A stretch of 64,000 nt of DNA, taken from positions 62,001 through 126,000 of the forward strand of contig NZ_QEOO01000047.1 of NCBI RefSeq assembly GCF_003121585.1, written 5' to 3'. Shown here one piece after another: positions 24,109-32,524 of this stretch; positions within the stretch are counted from its first letter, which is position 1, and each line of letters starts with the position of its first letter. Under the pieces are notes generated by a model, which worked only from the letters and a program-made list of their open reading frames with translations, made no database searches and had not been told where the DNA came from. The DNA is from Nocardioides speluncae (GTDB lineage Bacteria > Actinomycetota > Actinomycetes > Propionibacteriales > Nocardioidaceae). The translations under genes were made by a program, and so were the position numbers.

Positions 24109-25350
24109 ATGACTGTACGCCGCGCACGCGTGTTCGGCGCGCCGGCTCGTAAGCGTCCTGTCGCCGCGGCCCTGGCCGTCGCCGTACTCGCAGGCATTGC
24201 GCTGGCCGGGTGCTCCGACTCGTCGGGCGACGGCTCCGACTCGTCGACGTCGGCGGCGGGCGAGGACGGCTCCGAGGAGCGTCCGGCGGCCGAGCCGGTG
24301 ACCATCTCGACGAACCTCAAGAGTCGTCAGGGAGTCCCGGTCGACCGGCTGCTCGAGGTCACCGCCGACAACGGTGAGCTGACCAAGGTCAAGGTGGCCT
24401 CGGCCGAGGGCGCGCTGCCCGGCAAGGTGGCCGAGGACGGCGCCAGCTGGACCGCGACCGAGCGGTTCGAGCCCGGTCAGCAGTACACGATCACCACCGT
24501 TGCCACCGACGCCGACGGCAAGAGCCAGCGCGCGACGCAGCGGTTCACCACCGCCGATCTGACCCTCGACCAGCAGACCTACCCGTCCGTCGCGCCGCTC
24601 CAGGGCGAGACCGTCGGTGTCGGGATGCCGGTGGTCATCAGCTTCGACATCCCGATCACCGACCAGGCCTCGATCGAGAAGCACCTCAAGGTCACCAGCT
24701 CGCCCGCGCAGCAGGGCTCCTGGCACTGGGTGAGCGACCAGGAGGTGCACTGGCGGCCGAAGGTCTACTGGAAGGCCGGCTCCAAGGTCACCGTCGACGC
24801 TGACATCAACAGCGTCCCGGCCGGCGGGGGAGTGTTCGGCCAGGAGGACCGTCACATCACCTTCGACATCGGCGACGCCGTGATCAGCAAGGTCAACGCA
24901 CAGACCCACCAGATGCAGACCTTCGTCAACGGCAAGCTGATGAAGACCACGCCGATCACCACCGGCAAGCCCGGCTTCACCACCCGCTCCGGCGTCAAGG
25001 TGATCATGGAGAAGTACCGCACCAAGCGGATGAACTCCGAGACCGTCGGCATCTCGCGCGACGACCCGGAGGCCTACGACATCAACGACGTCGAGTACGC
25101 CATGCGGGTCACCTCCAGCGGCGAGTTCCTGCACGCCGCCCCGTGGTCGGTCGGCTCCCAGGGCTCCGCCAACGTCAGCCACGGCTGCACCGGCATGAGC
25201 ACCGAGAACGCCGCCTGGATCTACAACCTCAGCAAGCGCGGCGACGTCGTCGAGTACACCGGCACCGACCGCCCCATGGATCTCACCAACGGCTACGGCG
25301 ACTGGAACGCCTCCTGGGCCGACTACCAAGCCGGCTCCGCCCTCCGCTAA
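24109..25350 (+). CDS. Lipoprotein L,D-transpeptidase with Ig-like domains
   Basis: 413 aa. A basic N-terminus, hydrophobic core and lipobox IALAGCSDSS (Cys near residue 31) mark a secreted lipoprotein. A Ser/Asp/Glu linker is followed by two Ig-like domains (about 65-250) and the YkuD catalytic domain ending in the motif SHGCTGMSTENAAW, whose Cys attacks the peptidoglycan stem. The enzyme makes 3-3 cross-links between meso-DAP residues, as mycobacterial LdtMt2 does. Downstream lie four 31-bp repeats. Confidence 0.93.
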   Translation: MTVRRARVFGAPARKRPVAAALAVAVLAGIALAGCSDSSGDGSDSSTSAAGEDGSEERPAAEPVTISTNLKSRQGVPVDRLLEVTADNGELTKVKVASAEGALPGKVAEDGASWTATERFEPGQQYTITTVATDADGKSQRATQRFTTADLTLDQQTYPSVAPLQGETVGVGMPVVISFDIPITDQASIEKHLKVTSSPAQQGSWHWVSDQEVHWRPKVYWKAGSKVTVDADINSVPAGGGVFGQEDRHITFDIGDAVISKVNAQTHQMQTFVNGKLMKTTPITTGKPGFTTRSGVKVIMEKYRTKRMNSETVGISRDDPEAYDINDVEYAMRVTSSGEFLHAAPWSVGSQGSANVSHGCTGMSTENAAWIYNLSKRGDVVEYTGTDRPMDLTNGYGDWNASWADYQAGSALR

Positions 25351-25362
25351 CCCCCCCCGCCC

Positions 25363-25486
25363 ACCCGCCCCGTCTCGACGTACCAGCACGCCGACCCGGC
25401 CCGTCTTGACGTGGGAGCGCGCTGACCCGGCCCGTGTTGACGTGGGAGCGCGCTGACCCGGCCCGCTTTGGCGCAGATGCCTGTGG
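25363..25486 (-). repeat. 31-bp tandem repeat array A (4 units)
   Basis: Units begin at 25363, 25394, 25425 and 25456, exactly 31 bp apart. Read on the + strand each starts ACCC-G-GCCCGT-TTGACG, the reverse complement of the TGAACACGGGCCGGGT core seen elsewhere. Units 2 and 3 differ at one base within 31. The array lies between the L,D-transpeptidase stop and the next gene. 31 is not a multiple of three, so it is not a coding repeat. The rest of the gap to 25556 has nothing recognisable. Confidence 0.85.
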
Positions 25487-25556
25487 ATAACGCCGGTCAT
25501 CCACAGATCGCGGATTTGCACTGGGGCCCTGCGGGCAGTCGGGCAACCGTAGGTGT

Positions 25557-26528
25557 ATGACACCTTCCGAAGCGAAGCCGTGGCTCGACGAGTCGAGCCC
25601 GGTCCCAGTGGATCGTCCATTCAGCCGCATCGAGGCGCGCGCACGCGGCGTACCTGACCGGCAGCTCGCGGTCTGGCTCGCAGCAGGTCTCTTGATGTCG
25701 CCGCTGCGAGGTGTCTACTACGCCACGCAGTTGGGCGACACTCTTGACGTCCGCATCTCGTGTCTCCGGTTGGTTGCGCCCGAGGATGCAGTCATCACCG
25801 ACAGGACAGCCGGTTGGCTTCATGGGGCACCGATGATTCTGGCCCCCGGGGATCACCTCTCGACGCCGTCGGTGTCGATGTTCCTGAGGCCCGGCAACCG
25901 GCTCAAGAACGGCTGGGCCAAGAGCGGTGAGCGAACGTTCTTGGAGTCGGACCTGATGGAGGTCGATGGCCTGGTGGTCACGACGCCGCTGCGGACCGCG
26001 TGCGACCTTGGCCGGCTCCTCCACCGTGATCAGGCCTTCGCCGCGATGGACGCGATGGCGAGGACCGGTGCTTTCACCGTCGACCAGCTCGTTGCGGAGG
26101 TGCCCCGTTTCAAAGGCTTCCGCGGGGTCCGCAAGCTACGAACCCTGTCGCCGTTGGTGGATCCGCGGGCAGGGTCACCGGAGGAGAGCATCCTTCGGCT
26201 CCGATGGCTCGACTGCGAGACATTGCCGCGTCCCGAGCTACAGATCGAGCTCGCAGGTCCGGACGGACCACTCTTCCTCGATCTTGGTATCGCGGAGCTT
26301 CGCTACGCGGCGGAGTACGACGGCGTCGTGTGGCACGGTCCCGACCAGCAGGAGCACGACGACGATCGGCGCGACTGGATTCGCCGGGAGCACGGCTTCG
26401 ATATCGACGTCTTCACCGCGATCGACATCCACGGCCGACACCAGAACGCGTGGGGACGCCTTCAGGCCGGCATCGCTCGTGCACGGCGTCGAGCTGGGGC
26501 GGCGGTCTGGTCAACACGGGCCGGGTGA
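25557..26528 (+). CDS. DUF559-like protein with N-terminal AbiEi-type winged helix
   Basis: 323 aa. An N-terminal helix-turn-helix-like region (FSRIEARARGVPDRQLAVWL, then LLMSPLRGVYYAT) resembles AbiEi-type antitoxin DNA-binding domains. The C-terminal third has the Vsr/DUF559 endonuclease pattern (LPRPELQIELA, FLDLGIAELRYAAEYDG and a later HDDDRRDW). Such proteins are abundant in actinobacteria and of unproven function. The stop codon and last residues (STRAG) are encoded by the first 31-bp repeat unit of array B, so the repeat probably replaced the original 3' end. Confidence 0.75.
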   Translation: MTPSEAKPWLDESSPVPVDRPFSRIEARARGVPDRQLAVWLAAGLLMSPLRGVYYATQLGDTLDVRISCLRLVAPEDAVITDRTAGWLHGAPMILAPGDHLSTPSVSMFLRPGNRLKNGWAKSGERTFLESDLMEVDGLVVTTPLRTACDLGRLLHRDQAFAAMDAMARTGAFTVDQLVAEVPRFKGFRGVRKLRTLSPLVDPRAGSPEESILRLRWLDCETLPRPELQIELAGPDGPLFLDLGIAELRYAAEYDGVVWHGPDQQEHDDDRRDWIRREHGFDIDVFTAIDIHGRHQNAWGRLQAGIARARRRAGAAVWSTRAG

Positions 26529-26702
26529 GCGTCTCCAGGCGTGAAGACGGGCCGGGTCGGCGTGCGTGGACGTGAAGGCGGGCCGGGTCAGCATCAGGCC
26601 GAGCTTGCGAGGGCTGATGTCGACCCGGAGCTCCGCCGGCAGCGTGTCTGGACGTGAAGACCGGCCGGGTCGACGCGCTTAGGCGTCGACACCGGCCGGG
26701 TC
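26511..26702 (+). repeat. 31-bp repeat array B (5 units, interrupted)
   Basis: Three units in register (starting 26511, 26542, 26573) read TCAACACGGGCCGGGTGAG, TGAAGACGGGCCGGGTCGG and TGAAGGCGGGCCGGGTCAG. After about 50 bp of unrelated sequence two more follow, again 31 bp apart (26655, 26686). The array lies between two convergent genes, overlapping the 3' end of the DUF559-like gene and ending near the qcrB stop. It is in the opposite orientation to array A. Confidence 0.85.
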
Positions 26703-26714
26703 ACGGACTGCTGA

Positions 26715-28463
26715 TTAGTGGCGAAGGGACTCTTCTTCAACGGTGTGGCGGCCGTCGAACTGGTGGCCGTCGGCAGGTTGGTCCATGCCGGCTTCGATCT
26801 CGTGGGCGTGCTCCTCCTCGGCGTGGTGGTGGCCCTCGTCGAGCTCCTCACGCGTCGGCTTCTGCACGTTGTCGGCGAACAGGGCCTTGGAGAGCCGGTG
26901 CCGGATGCCGTCGAGGCGGCTGCCGGGCGCCTCGACGCCGTTGGCGTCGACGGGCTCCGAGCCGTCGAGGACGACGTCGCGGTCGCGCGCGGTCATGGTG
27001 AAGGCACGCGACTCGCTGATCGGCAGGTGCCGCTCGGTGTAGCCGCCCTCGGGGGAGCGCATGATCACGCCGGTCTCGTAGCCATGCAGCAGCGTCTCGT
27101 TGTCGTGACGCTGCAGCGAGATGCACCAGCGCTTGACGAAGATGAACACGATCACGGGTACGGCGAACACCGCGACCCGCATGAAGTAGGTGATGCCCTC
27201 CATGCTCAGGCCCAGCTGCACGGCCAGGATGTCGTTGCCGCCGGCGGCCCAGAGCAGGCCGTAGACCGACATCATCGCGACGAAGAACGCGGTCCGGGTC
27301 GGCGCGTTGCGCGGCCGCTGGAGCAGGTGGTGCTCACGCTTGTCACCGGTCACCCACGCCTCCAGGAAGGGCCACGCCAGCACCATCGTCAGCAGCACCA
27401 TCGGCGCGATCTGACCAGGCAGCATGACGTTCCAGGAGATCGTCTTGCCGAAGATATGGGTCTCCCACCCAGGCATGATCCGGAGTAAGCCCTCGGCGAT
27501 GCCCATGTACCAGTCGGGCTGGGAGCCAGCGGTCACCTTCGACGGGTCGTAGGGGCCGTACTTCCACACCGGGTTGATCGACAGCAGGCCACCCATCAGG
27601 GCGGTGATGCCGAAGACGATGAAGAAGAAGCCGCCGGCCTTCGCGGCGTACACCGGCATCATCGGGTAGCCGACGACGTTCTCCTCGGTGCGGCCGGGGC
27701 CGGGCCACTGCGTGTGCTTGTGGTATACGAGCAGCAGCATGTGGGCGGCGATCAGCGCCAGGATCAGGCCCGGGATCAGCAGGATGTGAACCATGTAGAG
27801 GCGCGGGATGATCTCGTCGCCCGGGAACTCCCCGCCGAACATGTAGAACGACATGTAGGTGCCGACCACCGGTGTCGCCTTGACCAGTCCGTCCGCGATT
27901 CGCAGGCCGGTGCCGGAGAGCAGGTCGTCGGGGAGCGAGTAGCCGGCGAAGCCCTCGACGATGCCGAGCAGGATCAGCAGGCCGCCGATCACCCAGTTGA
28001 GCTCGCGCGGCTTGCGGAACGCGCCGGTGAGGAACACCCGCATCATGTGCACGAGCATCGCGGCGATGAACAGCATCGCGGACCAGTGGTGCATCTGGCG
28101 CAGCAGCAGGCCGCCGCGGACGTCGAAGGAGATGTCCAGCGTGGAGGCGTAGGCCTGCGACATCTCGACGCCGCGGAGCTCGTCGTACGAGCCTTGGTAC
28201 TCGACCTCGGCCATGCTCGGCTGGAACCAGAACGTCAGGAAGACGCCGGTCAGCAGGAGTACGACGAAGCTCCAGAGCGCGATCTCGCCCAGCATGAACG
28301 ACCAGTGGTCGGGGAAGACCTTGCGGATCTGCTTCTTCGCGGCAGTCGCCAGGCCCAGGCGGTCGTCGGCCCATTCGGCCGCCGCGGCGCCTCGGTTCGG
28401 CTTGTTGGCCTTGGCGGCCTTGGTGCCGTGGCTGCGCCCCAGCGGGTTCGGCAGCACACCCAT
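26715..28463 (-). CDS. qcrB: Cytochrome bc1 complex cytochrome b subunit
   Basis: 582 aa. Heme-ligating His pairs lie in RQMHHWSAMLFIAAMLVHMM and in the region of RLYMVHILLIPG and AAHMLLLVYHKH. The quinol-site motif is PDWY (in AGSQPDWYMGIAEG), the actinobacterial form of PEWY. It has nine or more membrane helices plus a hydrophilic C-terminal extension of about 130 residues, ending His/Glu-rich (EGHHHAEEEHAHE). It oxidises menaquinol in the bcc-aa3 supercomplex. The start is 3 bp after the qcrA stop. Confidence 0.96.
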   Translation of the reverse strand: MGVLPNPLGRSHGTKAAKANKPNRGAAAAEWADDRLGLATAAKKQIRKVFPDHWSFMLGEIALWSFVVLLLTGVFLTFWFQPSMAEVEYQGSYDELRGVEMSQAYASTLDISFDVRGGLLLRQMHHWSAMLFIAAMLVHMMRVFLTGAFRKPRELNWVIGGLLILLGIVEGFAGYSLPDDLLSGTGLRIADGLVKATPVVGTYMSFYMFGGEFPGDEIIPRLYMVHILLIPGLILALIAAHMLLLVYHKHTQWPGPGRTEENVVGYPMMPVYAAKAGGFFFIVFGITALMGGLLSINPVWKYGPYDPSKVTAGSQPDWYMGIAEGLLRIMPGWETHIFGKTISWNVMLPGQIAPMVLLTMVLAWPFLEAWVTGDKREHHLLQRPRNAPTRTAFFVAMMSVYGLLWAAGGNDILAVQLGLSMEGITYFMRVAVFAVPVIVFIFVKRWCISLQRHDNETLLHGYETGVIMRSPEGGYTERHLPISESRAFTMTARDRDVVLDGSEPVDANGVEAPGSRLDGIRHRLSKALFADNVQKPTREELDEGHHHAEEEHAHEIEAGMDQPADGHQFDGRHTVEEESLRH

Positions 28464-28465
28464 GA

Positions 28466-29521
28466 CTAACCACGCTCCCAGAAACTCGGTCCGACTGGCT
28501 GGTCGAAGTCGTCCTGTGCGACCAGGTAGCCCTCGTCATCCACCATCAAAGGTAACTGAGGAAGTGCGCGCGCGGCAGGACCGAAGATCACCCGGCCGTT
28601 GTCGGCGAGGTCGAAGGTCGACTGGTGACACGGGCAGAGCAGGTGGTGGCTCTTGCGCTCGTTCAGCGAGATCGGGCAGCCGACGTGCGTGCAGATCTTG
28701 GAGTAGCAGATGATTCCGTCCACGCTCCAGTTCTCACGGCCCTTCGCGGCGGTGATCTCGTGGGGCTCCATCCGGACCAGGATCACCGCGGCCTTCGACT
28801 TGGCGACCTGGAGCTCCACGCCGTGGAGCTCGTGCTCGCCCTCCTCGTTGACCGCGAAGACGATCTCCGGCTCGGCGTTCACCAGGTCGCCGATCTCGAG
28901 GTCGGAGACCTTGATCGGGGTGCCGACCACGTCGCGGGTCACGCGCATGCCGGGCTTCCACACGGTGTGGTAGAGCTTGCGGCCCGGCAGTGGACCGAGG
29001 TCGCCGAGGCCGATGATGAACGGCAGCCCGACCAGGCCGAGGGCCCCGAGAAGCGTGTTGCGGACCAGCGGGCGACGGCCGATGCCGGACTCCTCGATGC
29101 CGGTCAGCAGCTCGTTGACGGCGTACTCGCGGTCCTCATCGGACGAGCGGGCGGGGTGCCGCATCTCGACGATCTCGTGGTCGCCCATCAGCTTGCGGGC
29201 CCAGTGGATGACGCCGATGCCGATCGCCAGCAGGGCAGTCCCGAGCGCGAGACCGAGGGCGAGGGTGGAGGCGCCAAGGCCGCCGAAGGTGTCCGGGTTG
29301 TCGCCGACGTCGATAGTGAGGTAGGCGACCACGAAGGCGACCGAGGCGGCCATCGAGATCAGGAACAGCGTCGCCACCTGGCGCTCTGCGCGCTTCTCGG
29401 CCTTCGGGTCTACGTCGGTCGGGCGCCATTTGTGCTCGGGCAGCCCGGGATTGGCGATCGGCTCTTCGGCAGCCTTCTCGAGACTCGTCTCGCCGTCGCG
29501 GAGTTCGATCTCGGAGCTCAC
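28466..29521 (-). CDS. qcrA: Cytochrome bc1 complex Rieske iron-sulfur subunit
   Basis: 351 aa. The Rieske cluster motifs are CTHVGCPI and CPCHQSTFD near residues 277-305, each giving Cys and His ligands. Three membrane helices precede it, as is usual for actinobacteria, where a long hydrophilic N-terminus and three helices replace the single anchor. It carries electrons from quinol to the cytochrome cc subunit. It overlaps qcrC by 4 bp. Confidence 0.96.
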   Translation of the reverse strand: MSSEIELRDGETSLEKAAEEPIANPGLPEHKWRPTDVDPKAEKRAERQVATLFLISMAASVAFVVAYLTIDVGDNPDTFGGLGASTLALGLALGTALLAIGIGVIHWARKLMGDHEIVEMRHPARSSDEDREYAVNELLTGIEESGIGRRPLVRNTLLGALGLVGLPFIIGLGDLGPLPGRKLYHTVWKPGMRVTRDVVGTPIKVSDLEIGDLVNAEPEIVFAVNEEGEHELHGVELQVAKSKAAVILVRMEPHEITAAKGRENWSVDGIICYSKICTHVGCPISLNERKSHHLLCPCHQSTFDLADNGRVIFGPAARALPQLPLMVDDEGYLVAQDDFDQPVGPSFWERG

Positions 29522-30405
29522 TGGTCTGCCTCTCCGCCGGCCGCCTGCGGCTTCTTATCCGTACGAGTGGTGTGGGACGCGATCCAGAACGCGAACGCGA
29601 CGCAGCCGCCGATGCCGACCAGCCACGCGTACATGCCCTCCGACACCGGCCCGATGCCTCCCATGCCGAAGCCGCCGTAGTCCGGGTTCTCCTCGATTGC
29701 CTCGAGGTAGGCGATGACCGCCTTCTTGTCCTCCGGCGCGATGTTGCCGTTGGAGAAGTTGTCCATCTCGCCGGGGCCGGTGAGCATCGCTTCGTAGATG
29801 TGCTTGGAGGAGGTCTTCTGCAAGGAAGGCGCCACCTTGCCGCGCGGCATCGCGCCGCCGGAGCCCTCGAAGTTGTGGCAGGCGCTGCAGTTGGTCAGGA
29901 AGATCTGCCCGCCACGGACCGCGAGCTCCTCGCGCTCCTCCTCCGAGAGCCCCTCGGTGGAGTAGAGGGCCTCGGACGGGATGTCGGGGCCGGCGCCCAG
30001 CGACTGGACGTACGCCGCCAGCGCGGCGGTCTCCTCGTCGTTGAAGGTGACGTCCTTCGGCGTGGTCTGGTGGCCCGGCTGGACCAGCGGCATCCGGCCG
30101 GTGCCGACCTGGAAGTCGACCGCTGCGCCGCCGACGCCGATCAGCGACGGGCCGAGCTGGTTGCCGTTCCTGGTGGTGATGCCCTCGCCGTTCTGGCCGT
30201 GGCAGAACGAGCAGCTGGTGAGGAAGAGCTTGCGGCCTTCGGCGATCTGCTCGGCGTCGGTGCCGGTCTTCTCGGCACTGGCGGGCGAGAACGCGGCGTA
30301 CAGGCCGCCGGTGAGCAGTAGGCCGAACAGCAGTACGACGAGGCCCGCGAGCGGGCCGCGGCGGTGCCGCGAAAGCCGGCCGGCGGAGCGGTTCAGGAGA
30401 CGCAC
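29518..30405 (-). CDS. qcrC: Cytochrome bc1 complex diheme cytochrome c subunit
   Basis: 295 aa, GTG start. An N-terminal membrane anchor (GPLAGLVVLLFGLLLTGGLY) is followed by two c-type heme domains with CSFCHGQNGEG and CSACHNFEGSG, then a C-terminal membrane helix (GMYAWLVGIGGCVAFAFWI). It passes electrons directly from the Rieske protein to CuA of CtaC. It is the first gene of qcrCAB, downstream of ctaE on the same strand. Confidence 0.95.
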   Translation of the reverse strand: MRLLNRSAGRLSRHRRGPLAGLVVLLFGLLLTGGLYAAFSPASAEKTGTDAEQIAEGRKLFLTSCSFCHGQNGEGITTRNGNQLGPSLIGVGGAAVDFQVGTGRMPLVQPGHQTTPKDVTFNDEETAALAAYVQSLGAGPDIPSEALYSTEGLSEEEREELAVRGGQIFLTNCSACHNFEGSGGAMPRGKVAPSLQKTSSKHIYEAMLTGPGEMDNFSNGNIAPEDKKAVIAYLEAIEENPDYGGFGMGGIGPVSEGMYAWLVGIGGCVAFAFWIASHTTRTDKKPQAAGGEADQ

Positions 30406-30426
30406 AGATTCAGTCCTTGGTCCGGG

Positions 30427-31077
30427 CTACTTGATGAGGTAGATGGTGGCGAACAGGGCGATCCACACCACATCGACGAAGTGCCAGTAGTAGGAGACGA
30501 CGATCGCGCTCACGGCCTGCTCGTGGGTGAACTTGCGGGCCAGGAACGTTCGGCCCAGCACGAACAGGAAGGCGATCAGGCCGCCGGTGACGTGCAGGCC
30601 GTGGAAGCCGGTGGTGAGGTAGAAGACCGAGCCGTACGCCGACGACTGGATCGTGACCCCCTCGTGGACCAGCTCGGCGTACTCCAGCGCCTGGCCGCCG
30701 ATGAAGACCGCGCCCATGATGTAGGTCAGCACGAACCACTCGCGCAGGCCCCAGCCCTTGATGTTGAACACCGAGCCGGTGCGGCCGACCTGGCCGCGCT
30801 CCGCGGCGAACACGCCCAGCTGGCAGGTCAGCGAGGAGAGCACCAGGATCGTGGTGTTGACCGAGGAGAACGGGATGTTGAGCTTCTCGGTCTCCTGCGC
30901 CCACAGGGGTGAGCTGACCGCCCGGATCGTGAAGTAGCACGCGAACAGCGCGGCAAAGAACATCAGCTCGCTAGCGAGCCAGATGATCGTGCCCACGCTG
31001 ACCATGCTCGGCCGGTCATGGTGCCCGTGCAGACGGGAGGCAGGAATAGCTGCGGTTGCTGTCGCCACGGACCTCAT
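30427..31077 (-). CDS. ctaE: Cytochrome c oxidase subunit III
   Basis: 216 aa from ATG 31077 (MRSVATATAAIPASRLHG). An upstream Met at 31140 would add an unconserved segment. Five to seven helices, with family motifs RPSMVSVGTIIWLASELMFF, GFHGLHVTGGLIAFLF and SYYWHFVDVVWIALF. It forms the operon ctaE-qcrCAB, as in Mycobacterium. It is divergent from the CtaG-like gene over 66 bp. Confidence 0.95.
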   Translation of the reverse strand: MRSVATATAAIPASRLHGHHDRPSMVSVGTIIWLASELMFFAALFACYFTIRAVSSPLWAQETEKLNIPFSSVNTTILVLSSLTCQLGVFAAERGQVGRTGSVFNIKGWGLREWFVLTYIMGAVFIGGQALEYAELVHEGVTIQSSAYGSVFYLTTGFHGLHVTGGLIAFLFVLGRTFLARKFTHEQAVSAIVVSYYWHFVDVVWIALFATIYLIK

Positions 31078-31143
31078 TATGTCGGTAGCGCAGACCAGGG
31101 CTACCACCCAGGGTCGGAGATTCGCCGTCATATTGTTCACACC

Positions 31144-32064
31144 GTGGTTTCACTCTCTTCTCCGCCAGAGCTCGACCTGCCGCGCTTCACCTTCGGCAGC
31201 GTCTTCAGCCAGTGGGGGATGGACCCGGTTCCGTTCGTGCTGACCGTCTGGGTGGCCGGTCTCTACCTGGTCGGTGTGGCCGCGCTGCGGCGGCGCGGCG
31301 ACCACTGGCCGGTCGGCCGGACGCTGGCCTTCGTCGGCGGCGGGATGGGGTGCTTCTACTTCGCGACCTCGTCCGGGCTGGCGGCGTACGACACCACGCT
31401 GCTGAGCGTGCACATGGTCCAGCACATGGTGCTGTCGATGCTGGTGCCGCTCTTCCTCGCGCTCGGCGCGCCGGTCACGCTGGCGCTGCGGACGCTGCCG
31501 AAACGGCCGCGCGCCTGGCTGCTCGTCTGCCTCCACTCGTGGGTGGCGAAGGTGCTGTCGTTCCCGCCGCTGGCCCTCGGTCTGTACGTCGTGTCGCCCT
31601 GGGCGCTCTACTTCTCCGGCTGGTACGAGGCATCGCTGAGGTCGGCGTACGTCCACGAGATGATGCACGTCCACCTGGTGCTGGTCGGCGCCCTGTTCTT
31701 CTGGCCCCTGATGGGCATCGACCCGGTGCCGGGTCGGGTGGGCTGGCCGTTCCGGCTGCTGCTGGTGTTCCTCACGCTGCCGTTCCATGCGTTCCTCGGG
31801 GTCACGATCATGGGCCAGAGCACGCTCATCGCGGGGGACTGGTACCGCTCGCTGCGCGACGGCCCGATGGCGTCGTGGCTGCCGGACCCGATGGACGACC
31901 AGCACCTCGCCGGCGGCATCCTCTGGGGCTCGGGCGACCTGATCGGGCTGCTGTTCTTCGCGGTGCTGTTCACTCAGTGGGTGCGGTCGTCGATGAAGGA
32001 GGCCGAGCGGGAGGACCGGCGGCTGGACCTGCTCGAGCGTCAGTCCGCGGATCCGGGTAGCTGA
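31144..32064 (+). CDS. CtaG-type (Caa3_CtaG) cytochrome oxidase assembly membrane protein
   Basis: 306 aa from GTG 31144 (VVSLSSPPELDLPRF). About seven membrane helices, with His-rich conserved helices LLSVHMVQHMVLSMLVP, AYVHEMMHVHLVLVGALFFW and LPFHAFLGVTIMG that fit copper handling or delivery to the oxidase. It lies divergently beside ctaE, which supports a role in aa3 assembly. It belongs to the Caa3_CtaG family, not the Cox11 family also called CtaG. Confidence 0.85.
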   Translation: MVSLSSPPELDLPRFTFGSVFSQWGMDPVPFVLTVWVAGLYLVGVAALRRRGDHWPVGRTLAFVGGGMGCFYFATSSGLAAYDTTLLSVHMVQHMVLSMLVPLFLALGAPVTLALRTLPKRPRAWLLVCLHSWVAKVLSFPPLALGLYVVSPWALYFSGWYEASLRSAYVHEMMHVHLVLVGALFFWPLMGIDPVPGRVGWPFRLLLVFLTLPFHAFLGVTIMGQSTLIAGDWYRSLRDGPMASWLPDPMDDQHLAGGILWGSGDLIGLLFFAVLFTQWVRSSMKEAEREDRRLDLLERQSADPGS

Positions 32065-32098
32065 GTCCCAGACGCTCGCCACTAGTAGCATCGGCGCT

Positions 32099-32524
32099 GT
32101 GACCGACACGACCTCGAACAAGCCGGCGGCGCTCAGGGTGCTCGTCTACAGCGACGACGTGAACACCCGTCGCCAGGTGATCCTGGCGCTCGGCCGGCGC
32201 CCGCACCCCGACCTGCCCGAGCTCGAGTACGTCGAGGTCGCGACCGAGCCGGTCGTGATCCAGCAGGTCGACGCCGGCGGTCTCGACCTGCTGATCCTGG
32301 ACGGCGAGGCAGTGCCGGCGGGCGGCATGGGCATTGCCAAGCAGGTCAAGGACGAGATCTACGAGTGCCCGCCGGTGCTGGTGCTGACCGGCCGTCCCCA
32401 GGACGCCTGGCTGGCGACCTGGTCGCGGGCGGAGGCGGCGGTGCCGCACCCGCTCGACCCGATCCAGTTGGCCGAGGCTGTCATCCGGCTGCTCCGCTCA
32501 CGCGTCCCCGCCGCGGCCCGATGA
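32099..32524 (+). CDS. Degenerate response-regulator receiver-like protein
   Basis: 141 aa, GTG start. A single receiver-like domain: LRVLVYSDDVNTRRQVILAL has the paired acidic residues, LDLLILDGEAVPAGG has the Asp usually phosphorylated, and VLVLTGRPQD has the conserved Thr. The Lys that follows in true receivers is replaced (AAVPHPLDPIQLAEAV). There is no output domain and no kinase nearby. It overlaps trpD by ATGA, so it is made with trpD. The function is unknown. Confidence 0.7.
   Translation: MTDTTSNKPAALRVLVYSDDVNTRRQVILALGRRPHPDLPELEYVEVATEPVVIQQVDAGGLDLLILDGEAVPAGGMGIAKQVKDEIYECPPVLVLTGRPQDAWLATWSRAEAAVPHPLDPIQLAEAVIRLLRSRVPAAAR

Noticed and set aside
23272..25620. 782-aa minus-strand frame
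   Set aside because: It lies antisense to ctaD, ctaF and the L,D-transpeptidase; composition is typical of shadow frames in GC-rich DNA.
25351..26702. 31-bp repeats as a CRISPR array
   Set aside because: The variable part is only about 10 bp, units recur in both orientations at four loci, variable parts themselves recur, and there are no cas genes.
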